Origin: Chara braunii
Taxonomy: Eukaryota; Streptophyta; Charophyceae; Charales; Characeae
Direction of reading: 5' to 3'
Length of the DNA: 22,398 nucleotides
Assembly (NCBI GenBank): GCA_003427395.1
Contig: BFEA01000027.1
Coordinates: 3,742,620 to 3,765,017 of the forward strand
A model generated the notes under the pieces. That model was not told the DNA's origin. It was given only the letters and a program-made list of their open reading frames with translations, and made no database searches. Both the position numbers and the translations under genes were made by a program. Shown one piece after another: positions 7,906-15,146 of the stretch (position 1 is the first letter of the stretch; the number at the start of each line of letters is the position of its first letter).

Positions 7906-8615
7906 GCCTCAACCCCTGTCACACAACCAAAAACATGACTCCAAAAGACACGTACTTATCTGTTTTCTTGCTCTTTCAAAATAATGGCAAAGTCGGTCTC
8001 AGAACAAGGGTTTGTCTCCACGGACTTAGGGCCTACTCACACAAGGACTTTTTCAACTCCTTTGTGGGAGTAATTGCTGTCAGATACGTGCACCATCGGG
8101 GTGAAATATGTGCCCACAAAGCTTAGCGCGCAGGGCCGGAGGCCCATAGCTGAGAAAGGTACTGGTGGTTTGACTGCGGCGTGTGCGTCGTAATTTTCCA
8201 GCGGCTCCACCTACCGGCTCTTTTGTTATTATTAAGAGGAAGGCGCCTGGGCTTCGCCCGGCTCGCGTGCACGCGGTTCTTTTTCCTTTTCATCGGACCA
8301 ATCAGGCCTGTGCAGTGCGATTGTGCCAGTGGGTTCTTCCCCGGGTGCGGTCCCAGGGTCACTGTGGTAAAAACTCGAGCAGAGAGACAGTGCGTTGCCT
8401 TCTCCAAAGGGAGTAAAGGCGAAGCAGGTGCCAGACGGTCTCCGAGCTTCTCAACCACGCTCTAGAAGGCGCGGAATACGAAAATGAAAAATCTGCATTT
8501 ACATAGTGGAGTCTCGTGCACTTCAGGGAATTTCCCCGAAGTAGTCCGGTGGAGCCGAACCCCAGGAAACGGAAACTTCCGAAGAAAAGGGTGCCGGTGC
8601 GCCGCCCACTTTGTC
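7906..8615. other. No supported gene
   Basis: Intergenic, with a GC-rich segment near 8190-8360. Overlapping frames on both strands at 8123-8465 follow from base composition and show no recognisable domain. Confidence 0.45.
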
Positions 8616-9034
8616 TTTCTTTTGTGCTCTCAAGTCACCTCCCACTACCTACCACTACTCCTAGGGCTTTGCAGGGGACCCTGCAAGCATAGCTACCTTG
8701 CGGTGAAGGGATTGCATGTTGCCCCTTGCCCCAGTGGTTTAGGGCGCAGGGTTGGGGCCACCAGTGGGCCTGGCTAACACAAGGGCGGAGCATTTGCCAG
8801 TAGCTGCACCGGGGGTGGGGGAAGTTGAAAAGGGAGGTGCAGCTACTGGCAAATGCTCGGTCCTTGTGTTAGCCGGGCCCCGAATGGCAGCCCCAACCCT
8901 GTACCCTTAACCTCTGGGGTAAGGGGCACCATGCAGAGGTAGCTATGCTTGAAGGGGTCCCCTGTATAGCCTTAGGAGTGGTCATAGGTAGTTGGAGGTG
9001 AATTGGGAGAAGAACACAAGAAAAAAAAAAAAAA
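8616..9034. repeat. Foldback of two R2 copies, about 195-bp arms
   Basis: The left arm is 8616-8810 and the right arm 8836-9034, with a 25-nt centre. The inner 'GGTGCAGCTACTGGCAAATG' of the right arm is exactly mirrored by the end of the left arm. Further mirrored blocks include 'TTAGCC', 'CCCCAACCCTG', 'GGTAGCTATGCTTG' and the R2 end 'GGTAGGTAG'. The right arm ends in 14 A (9021-9034); the left arm starts T-rich. The simplest description is two R2 units joined head to head. A transcript across it would fold into a long, slightly mismatched hairpin. No clear target-site duplication was found. Confidence 0.85.
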
Positions 9035-9291
9035 GTGGATGTCGCCCTTTTCTTCTTCGTTTCTTGTTCTGAGACGGTGACATCAACATTCTTCTTTGTT
9101 TCTTGTTCTGAGACTGTGATGTCAACAGGGTCTCCTCCATCATTGGGAAAGGCCCTTGGTAATATGTCTGCTGGTATTGTTCAGAGGTCCTTTCTGCTGG
9201 TGGGGAGCTGCACCTGCAGGAAACTAGGTTCAGACTCTTCAGAGTAACAACTGGCTGAATGGTACAAACATCCAAATCCCATCTCCTCTAA
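9035..9291. repeat. Short direct repeat and R1 fragment
   Basis: Two copies of 'TTCTTCTTTGTTTCTTGTTC'-like sequence lie near 9051-9071 and 9089-9109, each followed by 'TGAGAC.GTGA'. A fragment of R1 ('GGTGGGGAGC' at 9199-9208, then 'CCTGCAGGAAAC') follows. No gene. Confidence 0.5.
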
Positions 9292-9465
9292 ACTCATATC
9301 CCTCTCCAACTTCCAGAGCCAAGGACTCCTCCTCCTCTTTCTCCCACTCCAAGAGCCAATAGGAAAGAACAGGAAGGACCGGCAGAGACGTCCAAGGAGG
9401 CGCCCCCCGAAAAGACAGCTGCTGGTGATAGAAGGGCCAGGCCAAGAGAGAAGGGGGGGAGTGTA
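9292..9465 (+). pseudogene. Possible 3' tail of an LTR-element polyprotein, with polypurine tract
   Basis: A plus-strand frame open from 9292 ends at TAA (9463-9465). Its product is P/R/E/K-rich ('PRTPPPLSPTPRANRK', '..REKGGV' at the end). The last codons are encoded by a purine run 'AAGAGAGAAGGGGGGAG', directly followed by 'TGTAACAGACC' at 9461. A polypurine tract touching 'TGTAACA' is how many plant LTR elements enter their 3' LTR. No catalytic domain is present upstream because R-type repeats intervene, and I could not find the other LTR end. This is inference from layout only. Confidence 0.3.
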
Positions 9466-9578
9466 ACAGACCCTGGGGCAGATCGCTGGGGAGGACAGAC
9501 ATTACAAAGACATAGCAATTGACATTGAGAGGGAGAGAGGAGAGGAAGGGGGGGATACACAGGGTGGAGGACAACAAT

Positions 9579-9836
9579 GTGTACAGCGGCCAACAGGGTG
9601 TACAGGGGAACAAACAGTTGGGGCGGGGGGACGGGTAGCAGGACTAGTAGCAGCACTAGTGATGGGGCATACAGAACTGAACGCAGTTCACCATCTACTG
9701 AAAGATCGGACCAGGTAACAAGTGTACAGGGACAACAGGGTGTACAGGGGAACAAACAGCGGGGGCGGGTAGCAGGACTAGTGATGGGGCATACAGAGTG
9801 GAACACAGTTCACCAGCTACTGAAAGATTGGAGCCG
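9579..9836. repeat. Direct repeat, 143-bp offset, two copies
   Basis: Copy one starts at 9579 and copy two at 9722. Shared blocks include 'AACAGGGTGTACAGGGGAAC', 'GGGTAGCAGGACTAGT', 'GATGGGGCATACAGA' and 'CTACTGAAAGAT'. Copy one carries about 20 bp extra ('AGTAGCAGCACTAGT') that is itself a local duplication. It may lie inside the relic LTR suggested to start at 9461. No coding role is seen. Confidence 0.75.
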
Positions 9837-10352
9837 CTCCCAGTGTAAAGGGATGGGCTGCTGATGTCTGTAATTGGGGACAGACTGTACTAGGGCGATG
9901 TTTCTCCTTACCACATTGGAGAAATGTTCTTCAGAAGTACCGAGTGCAGCAGATATAACTTTGAGGAATGGTTGGGGGAGCAATGTGTGATTCCAGGAGG
10001 GCAGGAGTGGATTTCGTGGGGGATAGTGTGGGCGAGCAGGGTAGTGGCCAGGGGGTAGATGGGAGGGGACTGCTTGGGGAACACTGGAGAGGTGAATTCT
10101 CCAAGGAGCAGTCATAGACAGGGGGCATGTCCTGCCCTGGGTCCTGGGTGGCAGGGTAGTGGCGAGGGGTATAGAGAGCTTGGTCCACTCTAGGGGAGCG
10201 CTATTTTGTGAAGGCACCACCATGGAGGGCGGTAGGCGTGTGCAGATTAGGAGTGCCCGTGCCACAGGGTTTAGAAGTGATCTAGCTCAGTAGGTGGAGA
10301 GAATGGTTCGCAGATGACAAATCATGGGTAAGACTATCAGACAGAAGAGTAC
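9837..10352. other. No gene seen
   Basis: Intergenic. 'TAGCTCAGTAGG' near 10283 resembles a tRNA A box, but no matching B box follows. No protein-like frame is recognised. Confidence 0.45.
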
Positions 10353-10446
10353 TGACAGTTGTCCTGACCTTAGTAATGACAGTTGTCCTGACCTTAGTAA
10401 TGACAGTTGTCCTGACCTTAGTAATGACAGTTGTCCTGACCTTAGT
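10353..10446. repeat. 24-bp tandem repeat, four copies
   Basis: Four copies of a 24-bp unit ('TGACAGTTGTCCTGACC' then 'TTAGTAA') begin at 10353, 10377, 10401 and 10425; the last is 22 bp. The copies are identical, so the array is young or kept uniform. As the unit is a multiple of three, it makes repeated octapeptides in open frames on both strands, but no start, domain or splice context supports translation. Confidence 0.95.
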
Positions 10447-11277
10447 TGGGGTAGGGATAAACGACAAGCAATTCTAACAAGTTACGATATGATCAACAGC
10501 TGCGGTAGGGGGGTGCATCTGGGTAGCTCAGGGGATGGCGTAGGTTAGTCCTCGGCCTTGGCCTTGGTCACTGGGCACTGCCGGTGGGAGGTGGTGGCAT
10601 ATAGAGGGACCTGAGTACTAAATCTCGGGGGCCATCTAGTGTCTACCCACAGGGTTTGTAGAGAGAATGCTTACGCCTAGCGCCCGATGTACCTGTACGA
10701 CAGGGATTTTCTTGTTAGAACATGGTTCAACCAGAGCTAAGTGGGGTATCCTGCTTAGCACTGGTGTCTGCAACTACTGGCCTGTCAGGTCATCCCACCA
10801 AGAAATGATAGAAATGAGAGTGTCCTGAGTGGTAGACTGAGGTAGGATCGAGGGCAATTTTCCAGGTCAGTAGACACTGAAGTAGGATTGAGGGAGTGGG
10901 GGTGCAATAGGGAGAATTGATGAAAAGAGGGAGAGTGGGTGGTGTCTCACGAAGCAGCAAGACCCAAAGAAAACCCCAAAAAACACACAGGCAAATAGCA
11001 GGCAACAAAAAAGTCACAAAGAAAAGGAGGAACAAACTAAACAAGAAACCACGAAATAGGAAAGAGTTAGCAGCAACAGTATGGCCTCCAAAATGGACAG
11101 GGAAAAAAGAAACATGAACAGCATTGTCTGTTTGTCTCGACCTTATGGCCTGCCAGCCTCCCTCTGACACCTGAGGGCAGGATAACCGAAATGGGAAAAG
11201 GGCAAAACTATACGATTTGGCCCTATAATTTGCAATAATTTGCATGTCTCCTCTGATTTTTTTTTTAATGTTTGCAG
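10447..11277. other. No gene seen
   Basis: Intergenic. A near-repeat of 'TGAGGTAGGATCGAGGGCAA' and 'TGAAGTAGGATTGAGGGAGT' lies near 10838-10897, and an A-rich, lysine/arginine-coding frame lies at 10917-11117. Nothing is recognised. Confidence 0.45.
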
Positions 11278-11459
11278 CATGTCCTTCTGCTTCCCTCAAC
11301 TTCAAGGCAGGCCCTGTCAGATGGGAAAATGCACTTTGCGCCATTCCCCTGGGTCTCCAGGGCTTGTGCCCAGGAGACATGCGACACGGTGAAGTGGTAG
11401 ATGAAGGAGATGATGTAAAAAGAGATCTGACCGATGATGAATTGAAATCGATGACATGA
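11278..11459 (+). CDS. Candidate terminal exon with acidic C-terminus, function unknown
   Basis: A run of T and 'AATGTTTGCAG' ending at 11277 is a good 3' splice site. From there a frame is open to TGA ending at 11459. The peptide includes 'FKAGPVRWENALCAIPLGLQ' and ends in an acidic, charged tail ('VDEGDDVKRDLTDDELKSMT'). The family is not recognised and no upstream exon was found. Other frames through the region are also open, so coding is unproven. Confidence 0.25.
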
Positions 11460-11593
11460 AAAGAGGTGAAGAAGACGAGAGATTGTGATTGTGGTCGAAG
11501 GAAAAAAGAAGTGGACACTTAAGATACAGTTGATGTAAAAAAGAGTTGAACCACAAAGTTTTAACCAGGACTCTGTATGCCCAATGCCCCATG

Positions 11594-11631
11594 AGAAGTT
11601 TTGCACTTTTCCAGAAGTTTTGCACTTTTCC
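11594..11631. repeat. Perfect 19-bp tandem duplication
   Basis: 'AGAAGTTTTGCACTTTTCC' occurs twice in direct succession (11594-11612 and 11613-11631) with no mismatch. Confidence 0.9.
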
Positions 11632-11887
11632 GGAAAGTGATTGTAATGCAAGGACAGGCTCTACATCGTTGTTGTTGAAATTCCGTGGAATTACTACACC
11701 AGCTCTGTTTTCCCAAAAGCAAGAATGGTTTTTGGGGGGAGCCTAACAACCAGATGACACGTTGGTTTACTCAACCTCGATGAAAACAGAACTAGGTGCA
11801 GGAATAGACATAATACATTGGTGGCTCATCTCCTAGATTTTCTCTCTCTTTTCTCGCGATGTGGAAGAAGTCCAACCAATCGCCAGG

Positions 11888-12231
11888 CCAGGAAGTGCAG
11901 CGTCAACTGCAGCTGTGACTTCCATGGAAAGAAACAAGTGGCAGAATAACCACAAATAAAAATAGAACAGCAATAGCTCCTACATGAACAACTAAAAAAA
12001 TCATAGCAAAAAATCAACACCTAATAACACAAGTAAACCTGAAGTATTACAAAATAGTAAAAAATACTAAAATGAGAAATAAAACAGAGCGTCCATGAAA
12101 AGAAACAAGTGGCAGAATAAACTTAGTACTTTGGAGGCTCAGCTTCTATAGCTTTTTGACCCTCCTTTTCACCCCTACGTGTGAACGAAGTTCGATTCAG
12201 CTCCGCGCCAGGAACTGCAGTGTAACTGCAG
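11888..12231. repeat. Pair of diverged direct repeats
   Basis: 'TCCATGGAAAGAAACAAGTG' plus 'GCAGAATAA' at 11921-11949 recurs at 12092-12120 with one mismatch. 'CCAGGAAGTGCAGCG' plus 'TCAACTGCAG' at 11888-11912 recurs in diverged form at 12208-12231. The order of the two blocks differs between copies. An A-rich tract separates them. No gene is present. Confidence 0.6.
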
Positions 12232-12419
12232 TTTGGAGCACACTACAGAATGATCTTATGGCCAATAGTTGGCCCTGCCGAGGTGTGTGAGTAACGAAAT
12301 GCCGAGGTGTGCTCTTGATCGGTGCATGCAAACAGAGGATCAGGAAGCCAGTAGAATGATGGTATTGCTGCTATCCTTTTCTGGCTCAGGGTTGGTCAAG
12401 GGTTTGGACTGCAAAATAA

Positions 12420-12626
12420 TCAGGGGTTGTAACCGGGATGCTCCTTCATGGTGGAGGAAGAGGCTGGTACTGCGGCCTCAACGTAGGGCTTACTTTTGGT
12501 CTTCGGAAGATGACGCAGCTGCGCTCCATATTTCGAGAGCATAATGCTGTTTTTTCCCAATTGCTCAGCAGCCTCAGGGTTAGGTTTGTCAGATGATAGG
12601 GTTACTGTCCTGTGTTCTGCTAACAC
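12420..12626 (-). CDS. Candidate minus-strand exon or gene fragment, function unknown
   Basis: The minus-strand frame has a natural-looking composition: 'LSSDKPNPEAAEQLGKNS', then 'KYGAQLRHLPKTKSKPYVEA', then an S/P-rich end and a stop at 12420. 'TGTTAGCAG' at the start of the frame could be a 3' splice site, although no strong pyrimidine tract precedes it. A second minus-strand frame at 12742-13014 with similar composition could be an upstream exon. I recognise no domain. An overlapping plus-strand frame (12269-12544) is less protein-like. Confidence 0.25.
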   Translation of the reverse strand: MLAEHRTVTLSSDKPNPEAAEQLGKNSIMLSKYGAQLRHLPKTKSKPYVEAAVPASSSTMKEHPGYNP

Positions 12627-12656
12627 GGGCCCCTGTTTGAGGGATCAGACGTCTGA

Positions 12657-12685
12657 TAACCGTAGGGGAACCTGCGGCTGGATTA
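12657..12685 (+). rRNA. Fragment matching the 3' end of organelle/bacterial-type small-subunit rRNA
   Basis: The core 'CCGTAGGGGAACCTGCGG' followed by 'CTGGATTA' matches the extreme 3' end of small-subunit rRNA. 'CGGCTGGAT' marks bacterial, mitochondrial or plastid type; eukaryotic nuclear 18S has 'CGGAAGGATCATT' here. 'CTGGATT' rather than 'CTGGATCACCTCC' fits plant mitochondrial rrn18 best. Only about 29 bp match: the bases upstream do not continue the rRNA. It cannot function as rRNA and is most simply a tiny nuclear insert of organelle DNA. Recognition is from memory of the conserved end. Confidence 0.55.
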
Positions 12686-12741
12686 ACGAGGCTCTCTGCT
12701 ATTGTAATGAGTGAATAGGTTGCTACAAGTTTCTGCAGGGA

Positions 12742-13014
12742 TCAGTGTATCTGCTGTGCCGTTGTCTTTTTCAGTTCTTTATCTCTTTCCATTCCCCTTT
12801 CCCTTAATTTCAAAAGCTGATGGTTATTTGATGGCCTCCTCACTGTGGCCATGTAAGAAGCGCTAACCCTGTCCATTCTGAGGATGCCTTGAGATGTGAG
12901 GCAGTCATGCTGCTCCCTCCGTGACTGCCAAATGATCGGGAGATGACTACCGTTGTTTTTGTTGGTACAAGAAGCGCCTGGTTGCACTCCCCCACATGCT
13001 CTGCTTCTTTCCAT
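12742..13014 (-). CDS. Candidate minus-strand exon, function unknown
   Basis: A minus-strand frame of 90 codons whose second half ('SASYMATVRRPSNNHQLLKL' then a charged stretch) looks protein-like. It lies just upstream, on the same strand, of the frame at 12420-12626 and might belong to the same gene, but the rRNA-like fragment lies between them. No domain is recognised and splice sites are weak. On the opposite strand 'TTTGTTTTCAG' (to 13092) precedes another open frame ending at 13278, so the strand is undecided. Confidence 0.2.
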   Translation of the reverse strand: MERSRACGGVQPGASCTNKNNGSHLPIIWQSRREQHDCLTSQGILRMDRVSASYMATVRRPSNNHQLLKLRERGMERDKELKKTTAQQIH

Positions 13015-13575
13015 CTGGTTGTCTGTGGCGACATATGTGTGTATGATTATGTGTGGATATGGAGTTTGGTCTTTTTATCTTATTTGTTTTCAGCAAACAT
13101 TTCACAGATGTTCAAGCTTTTGAGATCACTCACTGCACAATCTTCAAAGCAACGTGGGTGTCTTGAGGGCAAGAAGGGTGCAGTGACTGGAGGCCTGGCC
13201 CTTAGGACTCCTTCAAAGGCACCTGGAGCTCACCCGCCTGGCTGCCGTCAGGCGACTGGGACACAAGACGACGGTTGACATGCTGCATGTTGACAAAGGG
13301 TGCTGTTTGACCACGCAGCCCCTAATTCTCTAGTTAGTCGGAGGGCACAAAGTCGAGATAAGCGCAGGTGGGTAGCTTTGGAATATGCTATTCATCGATC
13401 GATCACTATATAGCCATGCTACATTCTGCCTTGTAGCAAGTCAGGATGAAAATGGGCTTACCCGGCTTAGGATCCCCATTCCAATCAGGCTTGTGCTATA
13501 GCCTGCAGGGAAGTGGATGGTGCGAGCAGCACCTAACACAAGAGACGTGAACTGTATCTTTCCGATTGAAGATGG

Positions 13576-13715
13576 ATGGTCCCAGGTGTGCAGGTGCTAG
13601 AAATGAGAAGGTCACTGTTGAGAACAGACAAGCGCAATGTGTACGGCAACAATGCAAGTGCCATGAAGGAGGTGCAAGTGGGGAGTTTGCTTTTCGTCAA
13701 GCAAACAAATGGAAG
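13576..13715 (+). CDS. Candidate internal or first exon, function unknown
   Basis: A short plus-strand frame from ATG at 13576 ends at a consensus 5' splice site 'GGAAG|GTAAGT' (exon end 13715). 'TGTGCAG' at 13587-13593 could instead be the 3' splice site. The reading is protein-like: 'MRRSLLRTDKRNVYGNNASA' then 'MKEVQVGSLLFVKQTNGR'. The family is not recognised. It is too short to be detected by length alone, and the evidence is the splice site plus composition. Confidence 0.3.
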
Positions 13716-14243
13716 GTAAGTCAGACCGTACTGATCATGAACGTTGAAGCAAAGCGGACGATGATGGCTTCGAAACCTGTGCCTCTGTTGGAGGCAAAGT
13801 AATATGAAGTATGAAAATAGAACATCAAAAGAAATGAAAAGAAGGGAAAATTTGTTCAGCTGGTTCCTTTAACATTCTCTGGCAACTTCTTCGACAACCC
13901 TTTTTTGAGTAACCTATACAGAGCAAATTATCAGTAGACGATAGAATCTGCTGTGGCAGGGGCCCACATTCTGTTAAGTCAGGCTCAGTCAGGCAGTCTG
14001 AAGAGATAGTCTATCAAACTCCAGGAGGAGGGCTTGACCACAGTTGGGTAAGGACTGGACATTACGTGACCTGTGACCTTATTTCCTTCAGTACGCAACA
14101 CTGCAGGGTCACACCCATGTGCAAGCCCAGAGAAAGATGAGTTCTGGGAACGAAACCAGAATGCAAGCTGCATTGCCCACAACCATCACCGATCCAACCT
14201 GTCCTTCACCCCAAAATCTATGCTCATGCCCCTCGGGACTTAA
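13716..14243. other. No supported gene
   Basis: If the exon above is real this is intron. No repeat family member or RNA element is recognised. Confidence 0.4.
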
Positions 14244-14606
14244 AACTACCCTGAACTTTGTGCACAGCCCGCTGGTGTTATCACTATGCCAAGTTCGTCT
14301 GGCACGGCCAGCGCGTTTGGTACAAGTTTCTCCAATCTACGGAATGCACAGCCTGCATTTGGTATAAACTGGAGCGAAAGGATGAGAAAGACAGATTCAT
14401 AGGGCAAGCTGCGGCGAAGATGGGGTGCAGGTAGCGGGGAAAGTTGGGGGAAGAGCACTGGAACATTTGGAAGGGGCGAAGAGATGGCAATGGAGCAGAG
14501 GGGCAAAGGGATCGACTGGGAAAGGGCGGTTAACTCCCCGGGGAATCACCCATCTCTGCAGTTTGGCCTGACCAACTCTGTGTTCAGCCAATGGCATGCA
14601 AGATGA
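14244..14606 (+). pseudogene. FG-nucleoporin-like frame with one internal stop
   Basis: One plus-strand frame is open from 14244 to TGA at 14604-14606, apart from a single TAG at 14400-14402. 'TGTGCACAG' ending at 14267 could be a 3' splice site; an ATG lies at 14286. Before the stop it reads 'PSSSGTASAFGTSFSNLRNA' and 'PAFGINWS'; after it come 'STGTFGRGEE' and 'SLQFGLTNSVFS'. Phe-Gly pairs in a Ser/Gly/Asn/Thr/Gln setting on both sides of the stop resemble FG-repeat nucleoporins, which line the nuclear pore. The TAG may mark a pseudogene or an exon end. Antisense frames are also open here. The assignment rests on composition, not on a conserved domain. Confidence 0.35.
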
Positions 14607-14718
14607 GATGGAGGAAGTAACAAAGCAATGCAGGCGTGCGAACTGTAAAACATTTCCAGAACGTTGCACGCAGAAAGCAAGATGGCCTGGTATTTATTTG
14701 TTACCTACCCAGCCCATG

Positions 14719-14780
14719 TGGGTGAGTGGTACACTGATGACAAACAGATCCGAGTTCAAATCCTGAACAAGACAAAAAAA
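14719..14780 (+). mobile_element. tRNA-like SINE head or tRNA relic
   Basis: The A-box-like 'TGGGTGAGTGG' (14719-14729) and B-box-like 'GTTCAAATCC' (14754-14763) have near-tRNA spacing, with a short A run following (14774-14780). The acceptor and anticodon stems do not fold convincingly. It is a third tRNA-derived sequence, different from those at 1925-1995 and 5310-5390. No target-site duplication was found. Confidence 0.45.
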
Positions 14781-15146
14781 GAATCTGAGAAAGAAGTAAT
14801 GACTACCGAAAACTGTGGAATGCCATAGGACCAAAAAAAAAAATTACTACGTGGGCACCCTGAAAAACTGGCTTTGACCACCACGGCTACGCAATCCTGC
14901 ATTGTTCGCTAAGTTGCTTGTCATACAGTGTCAAATGGGACTCTGTAATTGAATGACCTTTGCAGTCACCATTCCTTGATACGGCTGGGAGTCCCATTGC
15001 GCATGGTGCCTCCTTATTTTTGACGTCGAACTGTCCTACTTTCTATCATTGTCCGAAGCTTGCGCATTGGCTCGTCTTGTTACTCTTCTCACAGGGGAGC
15101 CCCCTTCTTCAGCCTCCCTCATGTAGCCAATTATTCCCACAGGCAA
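14781..15146. other. Flank of the chromovirus; short open frame of unknown nature
   Basis: Host flank. A plus-strand frame open from 14980 to TAG at 15124 reads 'IFDVELSYFLSLSEACALAR' and ends 21 bp before the LTR. It could be a gene fragment but is unrecognised and has no convincing splice context. The five bases touching the LTR are 'GGCAA' (15142-15146), which would be one copy of the target-site duplication. Confidence 0.4.

Noticed and set aside
8123-8465. Gene in the GC-rich stretch
   Set aside because: Both strands are open because of composition; no motif, start context or splice signal.
10275-10300. Fourth tRNA-like head (TAGCTCAGTAGG)
   Set aside because: No B box at the right distance; the A-box match alone is too short.
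10353-10446. CRISPR array
   Set aside because: Units are contiguous with no spacers. The 40-bp units at 15981 also abut. The context is eukaryotic.
10282-10548. Proteins with repeated octapeptides on both strands
   Set aside because: They are read from the 24-bp tandem repeat, whose length keeps any frame open; no other support.
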